A DNA stretch of 64,000 nucleotides. Source: Hyposmocoma kahamanoa (Eukaryota; Arthropoda; Insecta; Lepidoptera; Cosmopterigidae). Of this stretch, positions 40,701-55,700 are shown in pieces. The number at the start of each line of letters is the position of its first letter. Positions within the stretch are counted from its first letter, which is position 1. Under the pieces are notes generated by a model. It was given only the letters and a program-made list of their open reading frames with translations, had not been told where the DNA came from and made no database searches. The translations under genes and the position numbers were made by a program. The stretch spans positions 3,011,543 to 3,075,542 of the forward strand of contig NW_020653945.1 of the NCBI RefSeq assembly GCF_003589595.1, read 5' to 3'.

Positions 40701-43700
40701 GGCACGAGACGCTTAACAACTTTGCTGCCGAGCGAAACACACAACTTTTCACCTCACTATAGCGAGGAAAATGGTAAATGAAAGAAAAACAATGGAACTA
40801 TAACAAATCAGTTTTAATAAACAAAATTAGTTGTCGTTGTCAATTTAATGTCAACATTATTGTTACCCAGAGTCAACCGTGCCCATGGGACCTGTAAAGG
40901 GCCCGAAGCATTGTTTTGTTTGAGAAAAAACAAATATATACGCGATTTAAATCAGGAAAAATAGTTTTATTTCCAACGAGATTTTGTGACTCGAGTATGT
41001 AATTTTTACCGTCCGTGCTAAATACAATGTTTTTCATCACATTTGCGAGGAAATAGAAACAACGATAATTTATTTTTTGTATGAATAAATATCGCTTCAC
41101 AACACAACATTGCCGGATTTTGCAAATAGCGGGTTATTTTTTTTAAAATAGATTGCCAGCTATTCTTCCATAGATATGCAACTCGAACTAAAATGTCATG
41201 AATACACAGGCGCATGTAGCCACAATAAAATAAGTAACGTAAAATATTCTAAAAATACTGCAAAATTTGAATTAACAAAATAAATTTACTAAAATATAGT
41301 TATATTGCAAATGTTTAGTTTTTTTATAACAATAATTTATTTAGCAAGGCCTAATACTTTAGGTTTATGCAAAATATACGTTAAGATTTTTCGAACATAA
41401 ATAAATTTAATATTGACGTAAAAAATCCATGATTCAAAAGCCCTTGACCAAAACTTAGGACATTACGGCCGACTTTGCCTGCACGACACTGTTTTGCCTG
41501 TACGAGCACGTATGATGAAAAACACAGTTGAAGACGTCTGTGGTCGAGTGGCTTGTACACCGATTTTCAACGCGTCGCCATCTCAGAGGTCCCGGGTGCG
41601 ATTCCCGGCCGGGTCAATGTAGAAAACTTACTTTTCTATATTGTCTCCGTTTTCCGATTTCCATAACACAAGTACTTTAGTTACTTTACTTTGCGATCTG
41701 AGCAACGTATGTGGTGATGTCTAATATTTATTTATATTTAACAAATTATTAATACAAAGATCGAACACTTAGAAAAAAATCCTTCGATATGGCAGGATTG
41801 GAACCAACGTCTTCCAGCAAACTGTGCCAGACGCCATGCCAGCTAAACCACGGAACAAACTAGCGGACCTTACGCATTTTTCTATGTGCTTGTTGCAGAC
41901 CTTATTGGTTTTTAAAGACTTTTTCCCATAGCGCCATCTGTGAGAAATCTATTTAGCTTCACTATATTTATTAATATAATACTTAATAGTTATATCCATT
42001 TAATTAACTGGTCTCAAGCCGAAGAATTCCTTGTGATATCAGTGAGTACCAGAGCCATGAAAACTTTCATAATAATTCTTTATTTCGGACCATAAAATAT
42101 CCATAGTATGTTAGTAAAAGAACTTATATCAATGCAATTTAGTTATATTTCAAATTGGGCTACGCCCTTAACTTCCAATGTTTCAGGATAGGACAATCAT
42201 ACCTTCCCACTATAGCATTTAGAATGCTGTTAGTACTGACAAAAGGCATTAAGGCACTCCACAGTCCGAAACACCCAAATCAGAACTAATTTTAAAAAAG
42301 ATCGTTTCCCATACTGGTTCTGTCGGGAATCGAACTGGAGACTTCCTCATCAAGAAAAATTCATTATGGCGATCTCTGCAGCTCAACTTATTACACCTCT
42401 CCACAAGGATAAATATACACCATACTGCATTTACTTGATTTCGGTCCAAAATCAAAATCAAAATCAAAATAATCTTTATTTCATAGGTAAGCATTATTAC
42501 ACTTGAAATCGTCACAATGGTTAAACTCTACCGCTCATTCGTAAGGCAGATTCCCCTGAGAAGAATGAGCAAGAAACTCTAGGGGTTGCTCTTTGTAAAT
42601 AACATTTACAATATTTTTTTATTTGAAACATCAGATTGAGACTACCTCCATGAGCTAAACGGGTTACTACCACGGATTTTTGTCATCCAAGTACGCAGAA
42701 GTTGTATAATAACCTTTAGTATAAAGTTTTTGTTTCACTATAGTTTTAAACCTCGTGAAAGGCAAATTTTGTATATCAACCGGAATCTTGTTATAGAAGC
42801 GTATACATTGCCCCTTAAATGATTGTTTGACTTTGTGAAGACGACTATCAAGAAAAGCTAGTTTATTTTTATTCCTCGTATTAATGTTATGTCTGTCACT
42901 ATTTTTCATAAAGAAATTACTATTCCTTTTAACATAAATTATATTTTCATAAATGTATTGTGAGGCTAGTGTAAGAATGTTAATTTCCTTAAACTTATCT
43001 CTCAAAGATACTTTGGGGCCCAGATTGTAAATTGCCCTAACTGCACGTTTCTGCAGGACAAAGATTCTATTGATATCGGCGGCATTACCCCAAAGCAAAA
43101 TGCCGTATGTCATTAGACTGTGAAAGTAGCTGAAGTAAACCAATCTAGCGGTTTCGACGTCTGAAAGTTTCCTTATTTTTTTAATCGCGTACACTGCAGA
43201 GCTGAGCCGTTTTGACAACTTACTTATATGGGGACCCCATTGCAATTTAGCATCTAACGTTATACCTAGAAATACAACTGTATCCACAAGATTCAATTTT
43301 TCGTTTCTAACTACAATGTTTGTAACCGTCTCTCTAACATTGGGTAATGTAAATTTCACACAATTTGTTTTTTTCTCATTAAGAAGTAGGTTATTAACAG
43401 CAAACCAATCAACTACTTTAGATATAGCATTGTTCACATCGTCATAGGAACATTGGTGCCTTTTAACTTTAAATAATAAGGAAGTATCATCAGCAAACAA
43501 TACTATCTCATGTTTTATACCCTCCATAAGGCTAGGTAAATCATTAATATAAACTAAAAACAAAAATGGGCCTAGAATTGAACCTTGAGGGACACCCATG
43601 CTAATTACAGACCCTGACGATCTCGTACCGTTAACATCGACCCTCTGTACCCTACCACGCAAATACGATTTAAGAAGGTCGAGATCACGTCCCGCCACAC

Positions 43701-46700
43701 CATAATGGCGAAGTTTCCTGACCAGTGTATCATGGTGCACACAATCAAAAGCCTTGGAAAGGTCACAGAATACACCAATAGCATCATGTGAGACTTCCCA
43801 TGCATCAAATATATGATTAATCAACTCTACACCAGCGTCGGTTGTAGAGCGACCCCGAGTGAAACCAAATTGTTTAGGAGACATTAAATTATTACTATAA
43901 AAATGTGCACACATCTGATTTAGAATAATTTTTTCAAATATTTTACTGAGAGTTGGTAGTATTGATATAGGTCTGAAATTGGTGGGGTCAGAAATACTAC
44001 CAGATTTGAAAAGTGGAATAACTTTACTTTGCTTCATGAGGTCAGGAAAGACACCATCATCAACACATTTATTAAAGACACAGGCTAAGTAAGGCGCAAT
44101 ACAATCAACTATAGAACTAATTACTCTGACTGAAAGACCATCAAGATCAGCAGTATTTTTTATATTTATAGACTTAAAGGCCTTAACAATATCGTTTGGA
44201 AATACATGACGGAACCTTAAATTAGTGATACTAACTGCATTATTTTCTTTTAGTAAGGATTCAGCGGCCATGGGAGATGAATTTAACGAATTAGTAGTCA
44301 AAATTGGAATGTTGGTAAAAAAATTTTCAAATATTTTAGCAACTTCTGCGTCTGTGTTTACAATTTTGTCATTAAATCTTAGTTGAAAATCTAAGTTACG
44401 AGGTTTGACCCTTCCAGTTTCGCTATTTATAATATTCCAAGTCGTTTTTACTACATTCGCGCTGCTTTTTATTTTATTATTAATAAACATTGCTTTGGCT
44501 GCCACACAAACACGTTTAAACATTTTCGAATATTTCCTAACAAAATCATTAAAACTGTTACTAGTGTTATAAGTTCTTTCATCGTAAAGATCATACAGCC
44601 TTTGTCTACTTTTGTGAATTCCCACAGTCGCCCATTCACTAAATTTCAATGAAAGTCCGTAAGTGTGGTTCAAAAATAAAGAAGTACATAATAAAAATAA
44701 TGTGCCAGATAATTACACCAAACTAGGTAGGGTATTTCCATTGCTATGGGTACCAGAGCGACGGAATTAATTCTGGGGCACATTCCAGACCACCCAGACC
44801 ATAACCAATTTAGAAAAGTTAATTTCCTAAGTTTTTTCAAAAGTTCAATTCGGTCCTACTGGGAATCGAATAATCGAATATTCGGAACCTCCTCATCCAG
44901 TGCCCACAATGTAAACTATTGGGCCACGGAGGTCGTCCATTAGTTAAGAGGGAGCAGAGGAAAATTTCCTAATCTTCGAATTGATTTTAGAGGGGTATAT
45001 CCACTTTAAAGTTAAAAATAAAATATTGTATGAGTAACTACACGATATATTCAAGCATAGACATTAATCAGAAACATAAAACAATAAAGTTTCCTTGATA
45101 GATAAAAAATCACGAAATGGCCTCTAATTTTCACATTTTTTCGATTCATCCTCGAAATGCTACAGGTTATTAGGACAAAAATCAGATAATTAATTATATT
45201 TATGCATGATCGAGAACTGTCACTACGGATTTTTTTTTAATCCCTTTAGTTTTAGAGTTATTCCGCTAAAACGAATGTGGTACTTTTAATGCGCAAAATT
45301 CAACATCTCCTGTCGCATGTCACGCGAACTTCAGGCATATATTTGTTTCACAAATTTGGGCGGAGCCAACGTCAAAACTTTTTTGGCATGAGAGCTCTTA
45401 AGTAATTATTAAGTTTACCAAAGAAAGTACTATTTGGATTTCAAACTGATGCCTTACTTTCTCAAACTCGTATCTTATATAGTGATTATTCAGGAGATTG
45501 TAAAACTTTCTATTTATTTTAAATTTCTTATCAAGGGTGGTAATTTGGATGCATTACTTTAAGAATAAGTAAAAGCCATTGTGTTAATATGAAGGAAATG
45601 TGATATGAAATCAACCTGCAAAATTTGTATAAATAATCCATTTTTTGCATTTCAATAAGTTCGCGTTTTGAGATACGAGTTAGTAAATAAAGTAAGGCGA
45701 TGGAATTGTTTTTATAATGTGAGTTTTTGACACTTAAATTTTGAAGAATGCGACGATATATTTATTAATTACATTTTAACACGCGTTTCTCTTTTTTTTT
45801 TATTTATTTATTGTATAAAGGACAAAATACACAAATATGTTTCTAATCGCATTTTAAACCACTAAGGTTTGTCATAATGCGACCTGTATCTACACAATAC
45901 AAATTTGAACATGCTAGCAGAAGCTTATATTTAAGTGTAAATATTTAAGTAATTTGTATAAATAATCTATAATATTATATGTTACTAAAATTAATAGGAT
46001 TGGGTAAATACATTCATCTTATTATACTTATTAATAAATCATACTTTTTGTTTTTTTTTTTTAAATTATATTATCTACTAAAAAAATAATTATACATACG
46101 GACAACGGCACATCAGACTACATATTTTTGTTCGAAAATCGCCCCCAGTGCATACACAAACTGTAATATGACTTTAAGAATAAATGCAAACATTGTATAC
46201 TTTGCCGTTAATTTATTTTGTATGCCAATTGCTGACGCAATACGCTGATCTATTAATCTCAAATACGTAAACTGTATTAACCGTGTATGCTTGCAAATAA
46301 ATATACATATTTCTATCTCTCTCTATTTCTTTATGTGAAGAAACATTCACGTATATCTTTAAACCAAACTGGGACAGAAGGCGAACACCGTCATCGGAGT
46401 TTTAGAGAGGATTTTATGGCGAAGCGTTTGATGTGTTTGCCAACGCCTCTACGAGGAGCATAAAACTACCGCTTGTAATCTTTTATGTTACACCTTTATG
46501 TGTTACATTGGAACTGTTATAATAATATCGCGTATGAACATTGAAAAGGAGTTAACAAGTATTTTACTTCAATGTCATAGTATATGGCTGCAGTAGCACT
46601 CCAGTACATTTCTACGTAAGTTTTGTTTATAGTGACCAGCTTTATAACCAAATTAAGAACGCAAGAAAACTCAATCCAAGCACATTTATCTTCAAAAACA

Positions 46701-49700
46701 TGACAGAAGTGACCCGAGGCAAACAAGGTGCAGCCGTACATTTGTTTAAGCAGCTCTATTGACACTTTCGTGACGCTGTGTTTAGATTAGGATAGTGAAT
46801 GCGTTAGTTGTGAGGACAGTAAAATACCTTAAGAACTAGTTTAGTTGTATTACTGAGATTTTTTTGTGAAATAACTTCACTAGTTTTTATTATTCTAGTG
46901 AGAGATTTTAGAACCTTTTTCGCCGTAGCCTATCGGGTCGTAAAAGTTTTTTTTCTATGTATTTGATCTTTGCATTAATAATCTCAACTTATTGCACTAA
47001 AAGCCTGTCTTTGTTCTTTTCCAGATTTTCTAAAGGCATTAACAAAGTGTGACACAAAACACCTTGAAGGTGTAAAAAGATTGTTTATTACTCTTAGGAA
47101 TTTATTTCACTCATTAAAACATAGTTTTCAAAATACATTGAGTGCATTAATTATTCATTTATCTAAACTAATATTATAAATACGAAAGTAACTCTGTCTG
47201 TTACGTTTTCACATATATAGATGAGACTTATGAGACGAACATAGGCTTATGTCACAAAAATAAATCTAAAGGGGTGAAATAGAGGATGAAAATTTGTGTG
47301 AAGAATCAATAAAACTCTATGCCGCTTACGATAACAACGGCCCAAAGTACAAAGTGTCAAGCTTGACGTACTTTTGACTGTACATTAGTCCACTAGTGCT
47401 ATGACACAGTATAATCAAGCAAGTATACTTGCCAAAAGTAAAGGAAGCATAAAGTTAGCTATATGTAAGTAATTGATTTGCGTTCACCCATAAAAAGATT
47501 AATGTATTTCCAATTAGGGCTACACAAATGCCATTAAGTTATTAGGGATTAAAGACAGATTATACGGACATTAGTTACAGCACTAATCGTTTGTAAATAT
47601 CAGGCACTCTACTACATTCTTAAAATCAATACTTAGAAGACTTATTTGCGTTAAGAATTAAAAAAAAACTAATTTCAAATTGTCGAGTTCTTAGGTTTTT
47701 CTCGATTGTTACACATAGGAAATGAAACTATTTTTCCGGATTTAAATCGCCTGTATTTGTTTTTTCAAATTGGTCAATCATAAGGTTTTAAATTTTAATG
47801 TCGTTAACCATTAGATAACTGTCAGTTGATTACAGAATTTAAAGACCTATGTGAGGTCAATTTGAATATTCAATCTGATAATTAGAAATGTCATTAAAGC
47901 GCTGAAAGGTCATTGGCGCCAAATAGGTCCATAAATCTAGGATGAAGTGACAAGAACTCTGAATTCTTTGCTTGTAGATTTTAGTAATTAATCTATATTT
48001 AAAAAAAATTAAGTCTAATTTATTTAACAAAAAACCAAAGTTGTGATAACAACTGATTAGCTAGGTTAAAAGCTGAATGAGGCGGTGGCACACGTCACAC
48101 TTGACATACAAAAAGTGCCTGTTAAAAAACTGTAAGCAATAATTTATATGAATTTTAAACTATTTAAATATTTAGGCGCTGTTGTATTATTTGACTTTAT
48201 TCCCGTAATATTGACAACAGACCCTTCGAGTCTTATTAGACGTCTCTAGTGGCTCAGAATGCCGAAAGATCCAGTATAAAGAAAGATCTTTAACAAAAAC
48301 ATATTTATATAATTTCGACAAATCGATAACTTGATCCGCAGCTCAGTTGGTAAGAGCAATACTACGTTATAGTATGGTCGTGGGTTTAAGTCCCATCGGG
48401 TCGTAAAAGTTTTTTCTATGTGTTCGATATTTGTATTTAATAACCATAATTGATTTTATGGAGACAGTTCAAGGCGGATTCATGACCAGATAACATGATA
48501 TAATTATAGATTTGATGGGTGCAGTGGAATTGGTTTGCTAGATGTCAATTTGTGTTTGAATTTTGTATCCACGTGCTTGGACAAAGTTAGCTAATTCCTC
48601 AACCAATTAATGTTGGATTATTACATCTGCCGTCCACTAAGTAAAACGAGCAAATATTGAGCACGAAATTCTCTTATAGAAACAGTTAAAATTAGTTAAT
48701 GTGCTACTTATCGGAACTAACCCTAACGATGCATAGCTGAAAGAATTTCAATATTCTAAAACTGAGTTATGTTTTTCATCATATCTCAAAAAAATATTTT
48801 GTCACTTGCCACGTTTTAGTTAGTGGACGGCAGGCCTCTTTAAAGACTGAGTCTCCCTGGGCTCAGGGGTATCCATAAAGATTTCCCCCCCGTCAAAAAA
48901 AAAAAAAAAAAAAAGGCCTCTTTAAAGAGATCCTCACACCACTGAAATGTTAATGCGTAATGTATACTGTTTATTAATTAATATTATTAATGATGTGCCG
49001 AACCACCACGTCATTGCTTGAGCAAGCCAGATGGACAGCCAATCAGAGAAAATATATTACTAAAAAGCATTTATTATTGCTAACATGTACAATTTGTGCT
49101 AAGTATATAGATGTTATAAGTGATTGTGAATGGTCCCTGTTAGGGTGCGTGCATATGATTATTGTAGTAAGAAATAAATTAGGGTGCACGAAAGGAGCCT
49201 CCCCGTACGCATACCAAGTTTACCTTTAGGAAACACATTAAAGAGGCTATTTTACGCAACCGAAAACTTGGTATTCCGAAGCACTTTGAGTCTATGGTAT
49301 TGCTACCTTCCATCAATAATTTATTTTTATAACTTCTATTAATCTAACACTAACACCAATCTAATTATTCTGTTATTATTACTATGTGGACACAAACGAA
49401 CAGTACTAACCATAAAATTAAATATGATTCTATGAACATTTAATTCTGTTGATATACTCTAATACGCACTCACTGTCGCGCAGCGGTTTCGCCGTTTTCT
49501 GCTTTTCTCGGGCGTAGCAGAATATCAGTGTACGTTGCTCTAATTGAGCAGCAATTACTCTGAGCTACCGCCGTTTTATCACGACAACGCACATATGCAA
49601 TACGTTGCGAGCTTTTATTGTAATGCCTATATATTTCTGTGTTTGTACTTCTTATTACTTGATCTTTTGTTTTTTAAAATTTAAAAATAAAATCTTGTTT

Positions 49701-52700
49701 TACTGCTTATATTGTATTTATTGTAGTGTTACTTTTTTGATTATTTTTTAAATTTATTTTTGTTTATTTATGTGTATCGCATGTGTGTGTTTTGTGATAA
49801 ATAAACCATTTATCTATCTATCTATCTACGACGTACCGTCAAGAGCACATCAAGTTTGACACTTTGTACTTTGTACCGTTCTTATCGTAAGCGGCATGGA
49901 CTTGGATTTAATTCTTAAATGTAAAGCTTGACGTGCTTTTGACCCTGTACCTACGTCTGGCGTACTTTGGACAACAATCGGCGAGTACCTTACGCCGTTT
50001 GGCAAATCTTTTAATCACGATGGCGAGTAGCAGTAGAGCTCCTTGTGAAAGAGTTCGACCAGGGAAGTACCGCCAACTTACCTATTTCTGCTGCCTAGCA
50101 GTAATGAGAGCATTACTGCGTTTCGGTTTTGAAGGGTAGGGGTGCTGGTGAAATCACAGGCTCGGAACTTTTCAACTTATGTCTCAAGGTGACGGGTGCA
50201 GTGGTAGTGCCAGATCTTTGCGATTTAAAGCTCTGAGTGGCACTGCAACTGTTATTGACCCGTGTGTCGCTTACCATCAGGCGCACGACTTGTTCGTCCT
50301 GTCACTTAGTATATTAAAAAATGCATGATTATAAAAATTAATAACGAATATAACGTTACAAAAAATATCATAGCATTTCTAAATAAAATTATCATTTGGT
50401 TCGTTCATAAGTAGAAATATAACGCCATCCCTATTTATTTTTATTAAGGCCTCTGTCGATTTCTCACTTCATTAGTGATACGAAATTAGGCTGTAATGAG
50501 TTCGACCTTATCGATCTGAATTACAGTAACAAGGTAAGGTCAAAATAATTTAGATTATTATGGTCCAAATTTTATTGACTTATGTAAGTAATGCGCTCTT
50601 TATAAGATTATGTGCAGGATGTTAACTCACATTTGATTGGTAAATTGATTATGATTTGTCTCATATGCCTGTGGTTTCACCATTACCATTCAGACTGGAA
50701 ACATACGTAATGCTCACATTCTTGTTTGGAGGCAGAAACAAGTATGGCGGTGGCACTTTCCTGAACGGAACACTTTCACAGCTCTCTTGCTACTAAATGA
50801 ACATCAACATTCACGGCAAGCATGTTGATTTATTCCCTTCAGAGGGAACCATATTAAGAAGAGTTAAAAACATGTGTTTTTTTTTTTTTTTTTTAGTTTT
50901 ATTTTATTTATTAAGAAACAAAAAGAAGAACTTAAATCTAGGCTGCTACCGGTGCAACAGAAATCAGTTTTGGTTTAACCGTACACCAGCATTCACCATC
51001 TCGGTAAATAAATTAAAAGTTACAAACGAAACTTAAAAAAAAACATAAAGAAGAATACAAACAAAAAATAATATTAATAATTACGCTAACGTGACTCATT
51101 TGCTATTTAAAACGTAAGTAAAATACCAATAAAGAAAAATGAAAATAAAAAACGTGGGTAGGTATCAATCCCATCTGCTGTTTCTAGATTCACAATATTC
51201 ACAGTGCACCAATACGTCACACATTCCAGAGTCAGAAGAAATGTAGTATGTAGATTTGAAGTTGTTATTTGCCTATTTCAATTAAGTACAATACAAGTAG
51301 TTTAGTAGCAGTAGTACTCCTTGGGAAAGGGTTCGTCCAGGGAAGTACTGCCACCTTACTTCCCAGGACGAACTCTATTTCTGCCGCTCAGCAGTAATGA
51401 AGGGCGCAGTGGCGGTGCCCCCTAAGTCTTCGCGATTTAAAGCTCCGACTGGCACTGCAACTGTTATGGACAGACGTGATGCTTGCCACCATGCGCAGGA
51501 CTTGTTCGTCCCATCCCTTGGTATTAAAAAAAAGTATCTATGTGACATTAAATAACGAAAATAGCAAAGAAAAGAAAGGAATAAGAAAGAAATTTTCTTC
51601 CTCAATTCATCAAGTTGATATTCCTTAACTTCTCCATGACATACGAGATTTTCCTGTTTTTTGTTACTTAGAAATTGGAATGCGCTGATCAGGTTCATAA
51701 ATTCAATGACTAAATTGGGTTACACACTGCAGCATAGAAAGTGCTCAAGCCCTCATGACAAACATACAGTACACTTAATCATCCAAATAATCCATGACGC
51801 GATTGTGGCAGACTGCCGAAATACTCAAGATGCTGGCAGAACGCCAACAATCCGTTTTGTAAAAGCCTTCGTAGCATTCATCGTAGGATTGCAGTATTTT
51901 GTATTGGTTACACGCGGTTTTGGTGCAAGATATATCCAAGTAAAGGGTAGAGGGTGCCGTAACCAGATCCATCGTGGTGCCCAGTAATGAACAGATAGTT
52001 AAAAATCTCTGCTTACTGTTTCATTCAAACGAAGAAATAAACAATGCAAAGGAACACGAACATAGAGGGGCGGTTGAAAGTAATCTACATAGGTACAACA
52101 AATCTACAACGATATTTATGTAATGTACTAGCGCTGTGCATGAAATAATAGACCACTGTGGTTACTTTTTTTCCTGTTTACATTTCCAATGTAAATAGGA
52201 AATGGACTTATATTTATTTTTATTTGTTAGGTCAGGAATTATTAAAAGTTACAAAAGTGTCTGTTAAAAAAAGTTGTTGCTGATTTTTAAACATTTTGCT
52301 TTTTTTTCCGCCATTTTGTCCGTGTAAAGCGAAACGTAATAAACCAAAGAGTGTCACTAATTTTGGAAAAAGGTTAAACTAGAAATGCATCACGACATTA
52401 GCCAATATTCTTTTTGAATTGGAAATAGTCATAAGAAATTACTTGTCAGCCGCCACTCGTAAAACTATTTTAAAGAAACAATTACAGGACTAAGATGGTC
52501 ACTTGAGATTGTATCATTGACGAATCACTGGTGACCAAGAGCCTTTTCTAAGTAGAGGGTTTCGGTTATGGTCCAATATCCAAAGATAACTTGTAATAAT
52601 CTCTGTTATTCCTCGCAAACGTTGCAAGCTTTGTATGTTTCCTGTCATGAAAACAATCTCCTGAAAAAGACTTTAAGGACAGGGTTTAGATCATAGTTAG

Positions 52701-55700
52701 CGACGCTAGTCCAATTGTGGTTGGGTACTTCACACGCTTTCCAAGGACTGTTCTTAGATAATCAGGTTTCATTCACAATGTTTCCCACAGTAAACGAAAG
52801 CTTTTCTGCCATCCTTATTATAAACAACGTAATCGACGTTTTTACGAGATTGAGTTATTAACATATCTGAAATTAGCAAAACGAGATCTAAAACCCTCTA
52901 CAAACGGTTTTTTAATGCCTTACTTGGTTTCAGTTTTATTGTTAATTAAAATCAGCGCAGTGGATATTTTGCAAAGACAAAACAAACTTTAGGTGCCAAT
53001 ATCTCAAAAGTTACCAAAATGCAAATTGATTGTTTTTTTATAATATTAAGTGACGATACGAACACCAGGCACGTCTGTCCATAACAGTTGCAGTGCCATT
53101 CAGAGCTTTAAATCACAAAGATTTGAGGGGCACTGCCACTGCGCCCGTCACTCCGAGACAAATTGACAAGCTCCATGTGCCTGTAATTTCGCTAGCAGAA
53201 ATTACTGCTTGGCGGCAGAAAAAGGTAAGGTGGCAGTACTTCTCTGGACCAACTCTTTCACCAGGACCTCTACTGCTCTACTCTACTTCTTGTTTCTGAC
53301 AGAGTGGGCAATATTAGTACTTACTAAACATTAACAAAATGTACTTAAGTTAGAAATTAAGTTATACGTAATGGGTAATAATTGTAAGGTGTCCAAGCTA
53401 ATTAGTAGAACTAAGGTTCGGGTCCATAAGACAGTCATTAGACCAATTTTGATGTATGGATGCAAAGCCTAAACGCTCACGTTGAAGTGTTGAAGGAGGA
53501 GAACGAGCTCTTAGTGACCAGAGAGAAAAATCTTTAGGAAGATTCTGAGACCAACTAGGATGGAGCCTGGCGAATAAGGACAAATATAGAGATCGAGAAT
53601 CTGGGAAACGAGGCTAACATCATGGGAGAGAACAAGTCAGCCCGACTTCGCTGGCTTGGCCACGTCGAGAGGATGGGTGAAGATCTTCCTGTCAAGAGAG
53701 CATATCTGAGGCAACCGACTGGCAAAAGGCCGGTTGGATATCCTGGATGTCGCTGGATCGACCAAGTCCACAAAAACCTGTGTGAGCTTCGAATAGCTGA
53801 TTAGTAACAAGCGGCACAGAAGAGAGACGAGTGGCGCATGTTAGTGTCGGAGGTCAAGATCCACTTCGAGCCGCTGAGCCAGCGAAGTAAGTAAGTAAGT
53901 ATGTAAGTAGTAGGTAATTAAAGAAAATAATTCCGTCGTGAGGGCTATAAGTGGAGTCGGAAACATCGTACCCGAGTCAGCTGTACTTCAATCTTAATTA
54001 AATTTTGTCATGGATTCATTTCCTAATTAAAACTTTTCTTTATCTTATTTAACGTGACCTAACCTTTGCAATACAAATCTAACTAAATCAGGAAACATCG
54101 TAAAAATTTACCAAAAATAAAAACATATCAGAACACACTATATTTATATCGAGAATTTCATTGATGTTTTGGCGAAATTTTCTAACTTTCGAAACTTTCT
54201 AGTTTTCCAAACAAATATAATTAGATTATGATTTTTTTCTTAAAAAAAATACTTTCAATTTATCTCCTGTATTATTTTCCAAATGCACGTTAGACGTTTT
54301 ATCTTTCCAGCGTCGATATATATGTGAAATTATGTACATGTCCTTAATAAGCATAAAAAATATATCGATTAATCATTGTAGAATTTTTAAACCTCCTGAA
54401 AAGTTTTCATTTTTGCAAATGTGGCCTTAATATTACATCGGGTGCGAAGATTGGGTACGTTCCAACACTTGACACGTTCGTCCCGGCGCTTGGTAATAAT
54501 AAAACCAATTACTTTGGCGTAGAGTAAACGAATTTGGTTATTCGTTTTTCCAATTAAATTTATCAATATCCAACGGGAACATTTTGCATTTTTCTTTCTT
54601 GGTTTCTTATCTGATGTTTTGTTACTGAATTTGTTATTGTTTTTGATTTTTTTTTCATTGTGATGACGATGTCAATCTTTGATGACGGCACTTCACATGG
54701 CCACTTGTATACGCTATTGTGTGTTTGATGTACTTGGAAAAATATTTGACGTACAGTCAAACATGCAGACACTGACAAATATGTCCGTTTACACATGGAG
54801 CCAAATAAGAAGTTGAAATGATATGACCATAGTGTGGGTGGTTTACTTGCGTATTTGCCTATATGGCTCCTTTGATGTGACCGAGAAACTGACCAGCGCT
54901 TGGTAACGCAAGTTTTTGTGTTTATTGTATTTGTCGAATAGGCAAACGAGGCAAATACTTTGTCACGGATGCTGTGTATACATGGTGATTGTTTGCGAAA
55001 TATATCAAATATTAATAGACATGTCAAGTGATATTACTTGGTAACCACCTGGTTTGGTGGTTAGGTAATCTGCATAATTAAGCAGTACTTAAGAGGTTAA
55101 CGTTCGATTGACGGTGACGGAAACACTTTGAAAACAAACTTTCTTATTATTATTGATACGAAGATTAAACACAAAGAAATATCCTTGGATTTGACTGTAT
55201 TTAAAAGTTGGGTTTTGAAACTTTGCTATATTAGCTTCATGATTCATAAGATTCATAGGTACTATATAAGTAACTCGAAGTGTTTTAATTTGACAACAGA
55301 TACCTAGTAGGAATAATTGCGTAACTTTTTTGATTTATTATTATTATGGTTCCCTTTTGTTTGTTTTCGGTAAAGATAACAAACAACCTATTATATTTAA
55401 AAAATAATTTGATTGTTAATGTTTTGTAGTTGGGAAGAAAATATATAATCGAAATGTACCCCATTATAATTAATTTGGACGGACCTATTCAGTGTTCCTA
55501 AAATATTTGTAGAATGTTCTAGAGAAATTCTATTTCCTGATACCCTTGTACTGTTACGTGAAAATTAACTCACCGAATCAGACAGCAGAGTAATTAGTTT
55601 CAGTGTTGGAAATACTCCTTTCTAAATATTTATTAACTTACACCTACGTATCGCTGGCATGTTTATTTATAAATTTTCTACCTGCTTTATAATCTAGGTC

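Noticed and set aside
48333..48405. Functional tRNA gene
   Set aside because: A and B boxes are present but the acceptor stem does not pair, and the 3' body recurs at 46.93 kb without the tRNA part. It is a SINE.
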